This document shows, piece after piece, positions 36,951 through 45,753 of a stretch of 64,000 bases of DNA; position 1 is the stretch's first letter, and the number at the start of each line of letters is the position of its first letter. The position numbers and the translations under genes were made by a program. The DNA comes from Methanolinea sp. (lineage in GTDB: Archaea > Halobacteriota > Methanomicrobia > Methanomicrobiales > Methanospirillaceae): assembly GCA_030055515.1 (NCBI GenBank), contig JASFYI010000002.1, positions 313,290 through 377,289 of the forward strand, given 5' to 3'. The notes beneath the pieces are model-generated. The model did no database searches. It was not told where the DNA came from and worked only from the letters and a program-made list of their open reading frames with translations.

Positions 36951-39632
36951 TCACGATTCATCGATGAGTAATCCCTCCTCTCTCGTGTACTGAATGCGGA
37001 GTTGCTTCCCGTCATTCCGCGGGAATGTGTTCTCCCAGTGGTTGTCTGAACGCTGCACGAGGGGCACGAGGATGCACCCCCTCCCCTTGTCCCGCATGGT
37101 TGCCCGTGCGGATTCTATGAGTTCTCCCAATTCTCTCACATCACCGATCCCTCCACCGATCTCTGCGCGGCGGACCGATACCTGGCTCATCTCCCACGAG
37201 TACTCGCCCGCATCGAAGAGCGGCCTGACCGTCTCCCCCTCCCGGTCGACGGTGCCGAGCCTGAGGGTCACCTGCGGTTCGGCGAGGCGCGTGGGAACGT
37301 CCTCGTCGTCGGGCCACGGGGACGTGTCCCGGGTGTAACCCCGGGTGAAATTGATCACGTTCGTCATCGCCACCCCGCGGTCCCTCGCCTCGCGGTCGAA
37401 TTCCCTGTCCCTCGCCGCGAGCGCCGCCGGGATGCGACTGTCTGCGCCCACCCCGTAGACACCCTCGACGAGCTCCCGGGCCTCCCCCGGGATCCGTATC
37501 GCACCCTTCTCCCGGAGGATCCTCATGGTGAGCCAGAGCTCGCCGTGCTTTGCGTAGACACGCGCGGCGGCCGGGAATTTCGACGCGTACCAGTCCGGCC
37601 CCGGGTTCTCGTCCCACGGCGGGGCGTGGATCCCGAGGACCGGTTTCCCCCTCTCCCCCCTCGGGTGCCGGTGGAGCCTCCCCGACCTCTGGATCACGAG
37701 GTCGATCGGGGCGAGATCCGTCACCATCACATCAAAGTCGATGTCGAGCGACTGTTCGACGACCTGCGTCGCGACGAGGATCCTCCCGGACCTCTCCCCC
37801 GGCGTGCTCTCCTTGCCGAAAAGGCGGAGGACTTCGTTCTCCACCTCGAGCCTGTGGCCGAGGATGTACCGCGCGTGGAAGAGGTGCGTCCGAAAGGGAT
37901 CCGCGCCGCGGTTCGCGAGCGCCCTGTACGCCCCGATCGCGTCCCGGACGGTGTTCCGGATCCAGCAGGCGCACCTCCCCGATTGCGCGGCGGAGAGGAG
38001 GTGGGCGATGACATCCTCCTCGTCCTCGGAGAATACGACGGGGACCTCCCTTTCTGTCCCGGGCCTTGCCCGTAGCGGGATCTCCTCGCAGCCGTCGCGC
38101 GAGACGTGCGTGACGAGCGGGTACGGGCCCGGTTCCCGCGCTGTGCACGGGATCCCCGCACCGTCGCAGAATGCCCGCACGAGCTCGTTGCGCGTGGATA
38201 CGGGCAGAGTCGCCGAGAGGAGGATGGTGCTCCCCCCGATGCGGGCGTGGTCAGAGACGAGGTTTCGCAAGAACTCGTTCACGTACGGGTCGTAGGCGTG
38301 GACCTCGTCGACGACGAGGACATTCCGCCAGAGCCCAAAGAGGCGGAGGGACTGGTGCCGCCGGGGGAGGACCGCGGCGAGGGCCTGGTCCACCGTCCCG
38401 ACCCCAAGTGCCGCGAGGAGCGCCTTCTTCCGGTTGTCCGCGAGCCAGAGCGAGACGTCCTCCTCGTCTCTCTCCCCTGTGACGCCCTCTGTCCCGGCAT
38501 GCGCCCGGAGGTACAGGGGCAGGAGTTGCCGGGCGCTGTGGGCGAGGATGACGGGGACAACCCTCCCGCCCGCAAAGAACCTCCCCCTCACGTCCCGTAT
38601 CCTCCCGTACATCGCGTTCGAGGTTGCCATCGTGGGGAGGGCAAAGTAGAGCCCGTGGCCGCAGCCGTCGGCGGCGAGGTGGTGCGCGAGCGTGATTGCG
38701 GCCTCCGTCTTCCCGCTCCCGGTCGTGTCCTCGATGATGTAGAGGTGGGGGCCCGGGCCGGGTCGCGCCCGGGAGGCGTACTCCTGCAGGTCGGAGGGCG
38801 TGTACCGGCCGGTTGCAAAGGCCGGGAAGAGGTGGCCGATGTCCCGTTCCCCCGCGGGAGGGAGCGGGAGGACCGAGAGGCGCCAAAGAGCCTTTTCCGC
38901 CCGGGTAAGCGCAGTCTCCACCCAGTACTGCCCGAGGGGAACCCTCCCTGACAAGAAGGGGAAGAGCTCGTGGTTGGACGCGATCCAGTCGGCGAGGACA
39001 CAGAGACCGGCGAGCGGCCACGAGAATACCCTCACCGAGTCCGTTCTCGCTCTCTCCCCGAGGATCCTCAGGAGGTACCCGTCCACGGAGAAGAGGCCGG
39101 CCACCCGCGAGACGAACTCGCCCGCGCACCGGAGGTCGTCCGCGGAAAAAAGGTTGCTCGCATCTTCCGGCCCCGGCGGTCTCCCGTGGTGGCCGATCAC
39201 CGCGGAAAAGAGGGGTGAGAGGGCGAGGTTGAGGGCACGGAGGGTCTTTTTCTCCTCTCCCGGCAGGAGCCTGCAGAGGAAGGCATCGCGGGAGATGTGA
39301 CGTTCCCACATCCAGCTGCCGATCGTGTCGTGGCCGACATCCCTGCGCGCCCCCGCATCCCTCCCCCGCAGGAGACGGAAGAGCGCGGGGACTTTACTCT
39401 GGAAGTTTTCAGAGAACTTCCCGATGTCGTGGAGGGAGAGGAGGAAGGCGATGGTATCCGGGACCCGTGCTGCCTCGATCCCGAGGAGATTTGCGGTCCT
39501 CTGGCAGAGGAGTTCGTCGTGGCGGAGGTACGCGTGCCCGACGGCCGCGACGTCGAGGCAGTGGTAGGGCAGGAGGTGCCACGCGGAGAGATCGCGCGCG
39601 GCCTTGCCCCAGTACGCGTAGATTCCCTCCAT
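36951..39632 (-). CDS. cas3: CRISPR nuclease-helicase Cas3 (type I-E)
   Basis: 893 aa. Cas3 unwinds and degrades the target strand after Cascade binding. The N-terminal HD nuclease has H68-D69 in LLSLHDIGKF, plus GHDTIGSW and VIGHHGRPPG. The SF2 helicase has Walker A DTTGSGKTEAA near residue 300, DEVHAYDPY near 438, LLSATLPV, QVVEQSLDIDFD and QRSGRLHRH. The ATG at 39632 is preferred because AGGTGA lies five bases before it; the GTG at 39641 is in frame. It is the first gene of the cas operon, 74 bp before cse1. Confidence 0.98.
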   Translation of the reverse strand: MEGIYAYWGKAARDLSAWHLLPYHCLDVAAVGHAYLRHDELLCQRTANLLGIEAARVPDTIAFLLSLHDIGKFSENFQSKVPALFRLLRGRDAGARRDVGHDTIGSWMWERHISRDAFLCRLLPGEEKKTLRALNLALSPLFSAVIGHHGRPPGPEDASNLFSADDLRCAGEFVSRVAGLFSVDGYLLRILGERARTDSVRVFSWPLAGLCVLADWIASNHELFPFLSGRVPLGQYWVETALTRAEKALWRLSVLPLPPAGERDIGHLFPAFATGRYTPSDLQEYASRARPGPGPHLYIIEDTTGSGKTEAAITLAHHLAADGCGHGLYFALPTMATSNAMYGRIRDVRGRFFAGGRVVPVILAHSARQLLPLYLRAHAGTEGVTGERDEEDVSLWLADNRKKALLAALGVGTVDQALAAVLPRRHQSLRLFGLWRNVLVVDEVHAYDPYVNEFLRNLVSDHARIGGSTILLSATLPVSTRNELVRAFCDGAGIPCTAREPGPYPLVTHVSRDGCEEIPLRARPGTEREVPVVFSEDEEDVIAHLLSAAQSGRCACWIRNTVRDAIGAYRALANRGADPFRTHLFHARYILGHRLEVENEVLRLFGKESTPGERSGRILVATQVVEQSLDIDFDVMVTDLAPIDLVIQRSGRLHRHPRGERGKPVLGIHAPPWDENPGPDWYASKFPAAARVYAKHGELWLTMRILREKGAIRIPGEARELVEGVYGVGADSRIPAALAARDREFDREARDRGVAMTNVINFTRGYTRDTSPWPDDEDVPTRLAEPQVTLRLGTVDREGETVRPLFDAGEYSWEMSQVSVRRAEIGGGIGDVRELGELIESARATMRDKGRGCILVPLVQRSDNHWENTFPRNDGKQLRIQYTREEGLLIDES

Positions 39633-39671
39633 CCCGGTCACCTGTCGAAGGGGAACCCGGCAGGCCGGGAT

Positions 39672-39684
39672 TCTCTATATAAAA
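39672..39684 (-). promoter_or_regulatory. TATA-box promoter of the I-E cas operon
   Basis: The minus strand carries TTTTATATAG at 39675-39684, about 45 bp before the cas3 start. No other good TATA element lies between cas3 and cas2e except the one in the leader, so the eight genes probably form one transcript. Confidence 0.6.
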
Positions 39685-39765
39685 CCGATTCAATTCTATA
39701 TGCAAACATGAATACATCCCTCATGTAAGGATTTAAAATTGGCAAGTATATACACGGCACCCCCC

Positions 39766-40470
39766 TCACCCCCCCGCCGCGCACACCTTCGCAAAGAGCC
39801 TCCCGAGGGGCGAGAGCGAGAGCACGACCTGCTTTCCCGCCTTCTCCCTCGTCACGAGGCCGAGCTCCTCGATCCTCTTCACGTGGTGCGAGACCCTGCT
39901 GCGCTCCCGGGCCATCTCCTCCGCCGACTCCCCCGCCCGCGGGTTCACCCTCGCGACGACCTCCTCGAACGTTTCGCTCCCGCCCGCGATCGCCGCGAGG
40001 ACCTCGGCCTGGTCCTTCCGCGGGAACTGGACCGGGATCCGGGGAAGCTCGATGATCTCCTCGACGCCGACCTCGCGGTCCTCCTCGTCGTACCGGGGGA
40101 TCGAGGTGATCATCGGCGAGCCCGTGATGCAGCCCGCGATGTACGCCGCGATCGCGAACGTCCGGAGCGAGCCGCTCATGTTCAGGATGCACCGTGCCCC
40201 CGCCCTCTTCTCCTTGAGGATCATGTCCACGAGCTGGGACGCGGCGCGGACCACGTCGCGCTTGTCCACGGTCGCCATCGAGACCGCGTAGAGCGGCGCA
40301 AGCTCGGCCTTCACGCGGGAGGCGACGTTGCGCGAGATCCGCTCCCCGCTCGTGTCGTCCTCCCCGAGGACGAGGATGACCCGTTCGACCGGGTACTTCC
40401 GCAGGCTCCTTATGGACTCCATCAGACGCTCCTTGTGGTGGCCGACGAAGACGATGTGGGTGTACGTCAT
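39766..40470 (-). CDS. csa3: Csa3-like CARF-wHTH regulator
   Basis: 234 aa. The N-terminal half is a CARF Rossmann domain: MTYTHIVFVGHHKERLMESIRSL begins strand 1 and the ligand loop ILNMSGSLRTFAIAAYIAG replaces the usual TGG-K motif. The C-terminal 90 residues are a winged helix (SAEEMARERSRVSHHVKRIEELGLVTREKAGKQVVLSLSPLGRLF). Csa3 proteins bind cyclic oligoadenylates or related ligands and control adaptation or interference genes in archaea. It stands 125 bp upstream of cas3, on the same strand with its own promoter. Linking it to the III-A signal made elsewhere in this window is inference. Confidence 0.85.
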   Translation of the reverse strand: MTYTHIVFVGHHKERLMESIRSLRKYPVERVILVLGEDDTSGERISRNVASRVKAELAPLYAVSMATVDKRDVVRAASQLVDMILKEKRAGARCILNMSGSLRTFAIAAYIAGCITGSPMITSIPRYDEEDREVGVEEIIELPRIPVQFPRKDQAEVLAAIAGGSETFEEVVARVNPRAGESAEEMARERSRVSHHVKRIEELGLVTREKAGKQVVLSLSPLGRLFAKVCAAGG

Positions 40471-40483
40471 CGATTCGAAAATT

Positions 40484-40510
40484 AAATTCTATGGATAATA
40501 AATTTTTTTA
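40484..40510 (-). promoter_or_regulatory. TATA promoter of the Csa3-like gene
   Basis: On the minus strand AAATTTATTATCC (about 40495-40507) lies 25-35 bp before the ATG at 40470, so the mRNA is probably leaderless. Confidence 0.5.
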
Positions 40511-40548
40511 TCTCGAAATTTTTTATTTGCAAAATTCGGGCACCCCCT

Positions 40549-40583
40549 ATTTCGCCACATTAAAATGAATAATGCGGCGAAAT
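40549..40583. promoter_or_regulatory. 14-bp inverted repeat, candidate operator
   Basis: ATTTCGCCACATTA at 40549-40562 pairs with TAATGCGGCGAAAT at 40570-40583 with one mismatch and a 7-bp centre. The palindrome lies in an AT-rich intergenic region upstream of the Csa3-like gene and is the only long dyad there, so it is a good candidate for autoregulatory binding by the wHTH protein. Confidence 0.55.
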
Positions 40584-40898
40584 TCAATTTTTAAACGCTA
40601 TCTTCCCACGGCACATTGTTAATTATAATTCATGCACAAAAAATTTTTTTATGTATTAAAATTATTATTATGCATGGCAGGCGGCCCCGGCCTCCTGCCA
40701 GGAGGACTGTGGGGGAGGGGGGAGAGAGTGCCCGGCGGTGACGACGGGCGGGGGGGAAGTGCCCTCCATCACGTGGGGGATCGCGTGCCGGCGGCCCCCG
40801 GGAGTGGTCCCCCAACCCTCCCGCGGCACCGGCAGGACACCGGGATCCCCGCGGTCCCGGGATACAACTTGGGAAACAATGGAGAAAGGTGGTAAGAG
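40584..40898 (+). other. Upstream region of the ARPP-1 operon
   Basis: The first 90 bp are very AT-rich (AAAAAATTTTTTTATGTATT...), followed by GC-rich DNA with frames lacking support. The AT patch could hold a plus-strand promoter, which would leave a leader of about 200 nt before the ATG at 40899; a ribosome site GGTGG lies just before that ATG. Confidence 0.4.
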
Positions 40899-41939
40899 AT
40901 GGATTCAATCGTCGCATCGTGCCTCGCATCGCTCCGCCTTGAGGGCGGGAACGTCTTTGGGCGGATGGAGGTCATCCCGGTCTTCGCCGGCCCCGCCGGC
41001 GACGGGGAGTACATCTCCCTCTCCCGGGCACTCGCGGAGGGCCTCCTGCGCGTCACGGAGGTAGGGAAGGAGGGGACGGTCCCCGAGCTCTCGGTCCGGA
41101 ACAAGGGCAGGGTCCCCGTCCTCCTCGTCGACGGCGAGGAGCTCGCCGGCGCAAAGCAGAACAGGGTCCTCAACACGACGATCCTCGTCCCCGGCGAGTC
41201 AGAGATCGTGATCCCGGTCAGCTGCACCGAGCAGGGGCGCTGGTCCTACACCTCGCCCCACTTCGAGGATTCGCGGACCGTGATGGCCTACAAGGTCCGG
41301 ACAAAGAAGATGGCGTATGTCGCGATGTCCATGAAGAGGGGGATGAGCCGCAGGTCGGACCAGTCCGAGATATGGGACGAGATTAAGGAGCTAGGGGACA
41401 AGATGCACATCGCCTCCCGGACCGGCGCGATGAGGGACATCTTCTCCGCCTACGAGGAGAAGATGCGGGAATACGTGGACGCGTTCCCCCTCGTCCCCGG
41501 CCAGCAGGGGATCCTCGTGTACATCGACGGGCGGCCCGCGGGCCTCGAGCTCGTCTCCCGGCCCGACGTCTACGCCGACCTCCACGGGAAACTCGTGAAG
41601 AGCTACGTGATCGAGGTCCTCGCCGACGGGGACGCGCCGCCCGAAAAATCCCCCGCGGGGGAGAGGCCCGCGGACTTCCTCCGGCGGGTCGCATCCCTCC
41701 CGGGCGACGCGTACCCCGGCGTCGGGCTCGGGACCGAGCACAGGTTCGGAGGGGACGGGCTCGTCGGCTCGGCGCTCGTCCACTGGGACGCGGTCGTCCA
41801 CCTCGCGTGTTTCGCCGGGGAGCCCGGGCCCACCCCGCGCGACGGGGGCCGCATCGCGGGGTACAGGGCACGCCGGGCGCACGCCGCGCGGGGGCGCGGG
41901 ACGCGGGGCGGCCCTGGCGATGGGGTGATCATCCATTGA
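40899..41939 (+). CDS. ARPP-1 domain protein
   Basis: 346 aa. Residues about 45-115 carry the ARPP-1 family signature VTEVGKEGTVPELSVRNKGRVPVLLVDGEELAGAKQNRVLNTTILVP, then EIVIPVSCTEQGRWSY. The family is named for association with ADP-ribosylglycohydrolase and rhodanese-phosphatase genes; a role in NAD/ADP-ribose-linked stress processes has been proposed but no reaction is known. The last 60 residues are low-complexity Arg/Gly. The stop overlaps the next start (TTGA), so it opens a tightly coupled operon that runs to the PIN and HAD genes. Confidence 0.82.
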   Translation: MDSIVASCLASLRLEGGNVFGRMEVIPVFAGPAGDGEYISLSRALAEGLLRVTEVGKEGTVPELSVRNKGRVPVLLVDGEELAGAKQNRVLNTTILVPGESEIVIPVSCTEQGRWSYTSPHFEDSRTVMAYKVRTKKMAYVAMSMKRGMSRRSDQSEIWDEIKELGDKMHIASRTGAMRDIFSAYEEKMREYVDAFPLVPGQQGILVYIDGRPAGLELVSRPDVYADLHGKLVKSYVIEVLADGDAPPEKSPAGERPADFLRRVASLPGDAYPGVGLGTEHRFGGDGLVGSALVHWDAVVHLACFAGEPGPTPRDGGRIAGYRARRAHAARGRGTRGGPGDGVIIH

Positions 41940-42706
41940 CGACCCGCGCGGGGACCGGGTTTTCCGCCCGGGAACGGTTCGCCATCGTCTGGGCGATCGG
42001 GGAGATGCGCGACCTCTCGTTCGGGTACCGGGTCGAGATGCTCGACCGGCTCCTCGGCGGCTGCATCTTCCCGGAAGACGGCGCGGTGATGCGGCGGCGG
42101 GCAGAGTCCGTTCCGGCCGCGTTCCTCGGGAGGCTCGTCTTCCACGTCTCGCGGATGCCCGGGCTGGACCCGCCTGTCCGCCGCGCCCTGATGGCAAAGC
42201 TCGTGGCGACCGGGGCGGGGACCTCCCCTCCCGCGCCGCCACCGCGGGGGATCCTCCGTGCCATCCCCGGGAGGATCGCGGCCCTCCTCTCCGCGGCGTT
42301 CCCCGCGGGGGGATCGCCCCCGCCGCCTGCCCGGTCCCGCGGGTCTTTTCCGCCCGGCCGCGAGATCCCGTGGGACGGGGTCCTCGGATCGGTCGGTGAC
42401 GCGGCGCGCGAGGTCCGGGCGCTCGCCGACAGCCTCGCGGACCCGGGCACGTTTCCGGGCGGCCTCCCGGACGCGGGGGACATCCTCTCGGCGCTCAAGG
42501 ACGCGGGTGACAGGGACTTTCCTGGGGATGCACCGCGGGCGCGCGGGTCCCGTTCCCGCGGCGGGGAGAAACCGAAAGGTTCCCGTCCCCGCGGGGGAGA
42601 TGATCCCCTAGGGACATGGTGGGGGGAGGACGATGACCCGACCGCCGGGCAGCGCGGGGGGACCACGTTCTGCTCGTGGGAGGACTTCCCTGACGGGTGG
42701 TGGTGA
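41936..42706 (+). CDS. Unknown protein with Pro/Arg-rich middle (256 aa)
   Basis: The TTG at 41936 overlaps the preceding stop as TTGA, and GGGGTGATC lies just before it; no ATG gives a better start. Residues 1-90 form a compact helical domain (FAIVWAIGEMRDLSFGYRVEMLDRLLGGCIFPEDGAVMRRRAE). The remainder is proline-, glycine- and arginine-rich with predicted disorder, ending with an acidic-aromatic tail (TWWGEDDDPT...FCSWEDFPDGWW). No family is recognised. The gene before it and the beta-CASP gene after it are in phase with close spacing (3 bp), so it may be a partner of the latter. Confidence 0.65.
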   Translation: MTTRAGTGFSARERFAIVWAIGEMRDLSFGYRVEMLDRLLGGCIFPEDGAVMRRRAESVPAAFLGRLVFHVSRMPGLDPPVRRALMAKLVATGAGTSPPAPPPRGILRAIPGRIAALLSAAFPAGGSPPPPARSRGSFPPGREIPWDGVLGSVGDAAREVRALADSLADPGTFPGGLPDAGDILSALKDAGDRDFPGDAPRARGSRSRGGEKPKGSRPRGGDDPLGTWWGEDDDPTAGQRGGTTFCSWEDFPDGWW

Positions 42707-42709
42707 GGG

Positions 42710-44266
42710 GTGACCGCGATCACCGTGCACGACGGCGCCATGGGGATCGGCGGGAACAAGATCCTCGTCGAGGAGGGGGACGCAGCCGTCTTCCTCGACT
42801 TCGGGAAGAACTTCGGGAAGTACGGGTACTACTTCGAGGAGTTCCTCACGAACAGGGACACGCGCGGGATCCACGACCTCTACCACCTCGACCTCGTCCC
42901 GCGGCTGAACGTCTACCGCGCAGACCTCGTCCCCTCCGACCTCCGGCTGGACGGCCACCCTTCCCCCCGCGTGAAGGCCGTCCTCGCGAGCCACGCCCAC
43001 GCCGACCACGTGGGGAACGTCGGGCTCCTCGACCTCTCGATCCCGGTCGCGGGATCGCCCCTCACCCTCGCCATCATGAAGGCGATGCAGGACACCTCGC
43101 AGAACGCGGGCATCAAGGCCGAGGCCTGCTACGTCTCGCCGAGGGACGCCGCGGACGGATCCGGCCTCGTCCTCCGCGCCGCGAGTAACCGCCCGCACAG
43201 GGCCCGGGTGGCCGCCTGCACCGCCCCTCCCCGCGGGGCGCTCGTCGAATTCCTCTCGCGGCGGCCCGGGCAGGACGCGCCGAAGGCAAAGAGATTCGAG
43301 CCCGCGGACTGCCTCCCGCTCGACGCGCTCGCCCTCCCCTTCGACGTCGCCGCGCACGAGGTGGACCACTCGATCTACGGGGCGACCGCGTACGTCCTCC
43401 GCGGCGACGTCACCGTCGCGTACACGGGCGACATCCGGCTCCACGGGGCGCACGGGGAGAAGACCCGCGACTTCGCCTCCCGGGCGCGGGACGCGACCGT
43501 CCTCGTCATCGAGGGGACGCGGGCGGGCCGCGGGGAGGACCCCGGCGGGGAGGGGGGATCCCGCACGGGCGAGCGGGACGTGCACGAGACCTGCAGGGCC
43601 GCCTGCGAGGATGCCCGCGGCCTCGTCATCGCGGACTTCTCGCCGAGGAACTTCGAGCGGCTCGAGACCTTCCTCCGGATCGCACGCGAGACGGGGCGCA
43701 GCCTCGTCGTCACCCCCAAGGACATCTACCTCCTCCGCGCGATGGAGTGCGCCGACGGGATCCCGCGGACGGGATCGCTCCTCGTCTACGACGAGCTCTC
43801 CGACGGGAAGAACAGGAAGTGGGAGTCGGAGGTCGTCGTGCCGCTCGCGGGCGACCGGTACGTCGGCCCCGGCACGATCCGCGCCGACCCGGACGGCTAC
43901 ATCCTCTGCTTCTCGTTCTTCGACGTAAAGCATCTCCTCGACATCAAGCCGGAGGGCGGGCTGTACATCTACTCGGCGTGCGAGGCGTTCTCCGAGGAGA
44001 TGGAGATCGACTTTTGGCGGCTGTGGAACTGGATCCGGCGGTTCGGGATGGAGGCGAGGGGATTTTCCGTCGGAAAGGACGGGAAGCCCACGTTCGAGCC
44101 GGGGTTCCACGCCTCGGGCCACGCGCCGCCGCGGGACCTCGCGTGGATCATCGACCGGGTCGACCCCGACGTCCTCGTCCCGGTCCACACGACGAACCAC
44201 GCGTGGTTTTCGGAGAACTTCGGGAGCACGAGGATCGTGCGGGACGGGGAGAGGCTTGAGTTCTAG
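42710..44266 (+). CDS. Metallo-beta-lactamase fold protein, beta-CASP/RNase J-like
   Basis: 518 aa, GTG start 3 bp after the upstream stop. The MBL metal site appears as VLASHAHADHVGNVGLL (HxHxDH, residues about 94-99). VDHSIYGATAYVLRGDVTVAYTGDIRLHG supplies the next ligands (D-H and TGD). A beta-CASP-type insert lies in the middle (VIADFSPRNFERLETFLRIARETGRSLVVTPKDIYLL). The C-terminus HASGHAPPRDLAWIIDRVDPDVLVPVHTTN matches the SGHA...PVH block of RNase J/CPSF nucleases. A role in RNA processing or decay is likely; the substrate is unknown. Its stop overlaps the CARF-like gene by 11 bp. Confidence 0.82.
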   Translation: MTAITVHDGAMGIGGNKILVEEGDAAVFLDFGKNFGKYGYYFEEFLTNRDTRGIHDLYHLDLVPRLNVYRADLVPSDLRLDGHPSPRVKAVLASHAHADHVGNVGLLDLSIPVAGSPLTLAIMKAMQDTSQNAGIKAEACYVSPRDAADGSGLVLRAASNRPHRARVAACTAPPRGALVEFLSRRPGQDAPKAKRFEPADCLPLDALALPFDVAAHEVDHSIYGATAYVLRGDVTVAYTGDIRLHGAHGEKTRDFASRARDATVLVIEGTRAGRGEDPGGEGGSRTGERDVHETCRAACEDARGLVIADFSPRNFERLETFLRIARETGRSLVVTPKDIYLLRAMECADGIPRTGSLLVYDELSDGKNRKWESEVVVPLAGDRYVGPGTIRADPDGYILCFSFFDVKHLLDIKPEGGLYIYSACEAFSEEMEIDFWRLWNWIRRFGMEARGFSVGKDGKPTFEPGFHASGHAPPRDLAWIIDRVDPDVLVPVHTTNHAWFSENFGSTRIVRDGERLEF

Positions 44267-44753
44267 GCGGACCTACGTGACGCTGCTCGGGCGCTCGTCC
44301 TGGGCGCTCCTCAACGCGTACTACGCGGTCTGCAGGGAGGCCCGCTACTTCCCAGACGAGGTCGCGGTCGTCGCGGAGGAACCGTTCCGCGACCAGGAGG
44401 GGCCGGTCACCGGGGGCATCCGGGCAATCTCGGAACACTTCGGGTTCTCGCCGGAGGTCGGGTGCATCCCGGTCGCGCGGGGGGACATGGTCGACGCGTT
44501 CCGCAGGGTCCACGGGCTCGTCACCGCGAGGAAAGGGGAGGGCTGCGAGGTCGCGATCGACATCACGCCGGGGAGGAAGGCGGTGGTCGCGGCGCTCCTC
44601 CTCCCGGTCACGCTGCGGGACGTCGACCACGTCTTCTACCTCGAGATCGCGACGACCCGGGACGCCGCGAGGCCCTACCAGATGATCCCCCGGCAGTTCC
44701 ACAGGCTCCACGACTTCTCGGCCGAGGCGCGGGAGGCGGCACATGGGAAGTGA
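44256..44753 (+). CDS. Small CARF-like protein
   Basis: 165 aa. The product has the layout of a lone CARF Rossmann domain. TYVTLLGRSSWALLNAYYAV opens strand 1 and helix 1, PDEVAVVAEEPF the next strand. CEVAIDITPGRKAVVAALLLPV matches the D-x-T-x-G-x-K ligand loop and helix of CARF proteins (usually TGGTK), and DHVFYLEIAT follows as the next strand. There is no effector domain. The TTG at 44256 overlaps the beta-CASP stop; a GTG at 44274 is the alternative. Translation runs directly into the PIN gene (11-bp overlap), so the two products are probably made in fixed ratio. CARF assignment is by motif and needs a profile search. Confidence 0.65.
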   Translation: MSSRRTYVTLLGRSSWALLNAYYAVCREARYFPDEVAVVAEEPFRDQEGPVTGGIRAISEHFGFSPEVGCIPVARGDMVDAFRRVHGLVTARKGEGCEVAIDITPGRKAVVAALLLPVTLRDVDHVFYLEIATTRDAARPYQMIPRQFHRLHDFSAEAREAAHGK

Positions 44754-45753
44754 CGTGATCATCGACGCCGCCGAGGTTCAGGTCGTCCTCAACCTCCTCC
44801 CGGGGAGGGTCGAGGTGAAGTACCCGCTCTACGGCTTTCCCCTCCTCGTGCTCCGGGAGACGCAGGCCGGGTACTCGCTCTCCTGCCCCTGCACCCGGGA
44901 GGACTTCGAGCGGGCCCGGGAACCGTTCGGCGAGTGTGCGCCCGAGCTCCCGTCCTACGCCGACCTCGTCCAGTCGGTGCTCGCCGCCGGGATCGCCCGG
45001 TTCGCAAACGAGGAGGCGTTTGCCCGCCTGAAGGAGTCTGTCCCGCTCATGAACAGGGAGGCCCTCTTCTCGCCCGACACGAACATGTTCTACCTCGGGT
45101 TCCCCTCGCGGGCGGGCATCCCGCGGGACCGGTACGTCGTCGTGCACACCGTCCTTGACGAGATCGAGGCCGCCCTGAACGAGAAGTACTCCCCCGGGGA
45201 GATATCCCGGGCAAAGAGGGCGGCCCGGTTCGGCGGGAGGGTGCTGGACGAGCTCGTCAACCAGAAGACGAAGCGCTCGCGGCTCGCCGCGTACAACGCG
45301 CTCACGGAGTTAGAGAGGATCCGGGACGGGGCGCGGCTCGTCCGCGGCAGGGGGGAGGGGAGCTCGGACAGGGAGGGAAACGACCTCCTCATCGTGAAGG
45401 CGCTCTCGGAGTTCCAGAGGGACGCGTACTGCACGGTCGTCCACCTCACCGCGGACAAGAACGTCGCGGACCTCTGCAGGGCGGAGGGCATCGCCCACTT
45501 CCTCTTCGAGTACCCTCACGAGCTGAGCGCGCGGGAATGCACGCCGGCGGCCGCGGTCGAGTGTATCTTCCGCCTCGCGGTCGCGTGCGGGGTCGTGAAG
45601 GTCGGCCCCGTCCTCCTCTACGGGGAGTTCCGCGGGAAGGGGACGGCGAGGCGGAGCCTCAAGATGGTGACCGAGAACGAGGCCCTCGCGGAGGAAGCAG
45701 GGAGGGAGATATCGCTGTGCAGGAAGCTGTCCGCGCTGCCCCTCTCCGGGTGA
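44743..45753 (+). CDS. PIN-domain nuclease-like protein
   Basis: 336 aa. A PIN domain occupies residues about 108-255. The acidic residues D112 (FSPDTNMFYLGF), E140/E142 (VLDEIEAAL), D214 (GNDLLIVKAL) and D238 (LTADKNVADLC) are placed as in PIN RNases. The N-terminal 105 residues (VIIDAAEVQVVLNLLPGRVEVKYPLYGFPLLVLRE) and the C-terminal 80 residues are not recognised. PIN domains are metal-dependent RNases found in toxins and rRNA/mRNA decay. Directly behind a CARF-like gene it could be a ligand-controlled RNase (inference). Start ATG-GGA overlaps the upstream gene by 11 bp. Confidence 0.8.
   Translation: MGSDVIIDAAEVQVVLNLLPGRVEVKYPLYGFPLLVLRETQAGYSLSCPCTREDFERAREPFGECAPELPSYADLVQSVLAAGIARFANEEAFARLKESVPLMNREALFSPDTNMFYLGFPSRAGIPRDRYVVVHTVLDEIEAALNEKYSPGEISRAKRAARFGGRVLDELVNQKTKRSRLAAYNALTELERIRDGARLVRGRGEGSSDREGNDLLIVKALSEFQRDAYCTVVHLTADKNVADLCRAEGIAHFLFEYPHELSARECTPAAAVECIFRLAVACGVVKVGPVLLYGEFRGKGTARRSLKMVTENEALAEEAGREISLCRKLSALPLSG

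Noticed and set aside
40632-40895. 87-aa plus-strand frame before the ARPP-1 gene
   Set aside because: Begins in an AT-rich promoter region and continues as Gly/Pro-rich shadow; no ribosome site.
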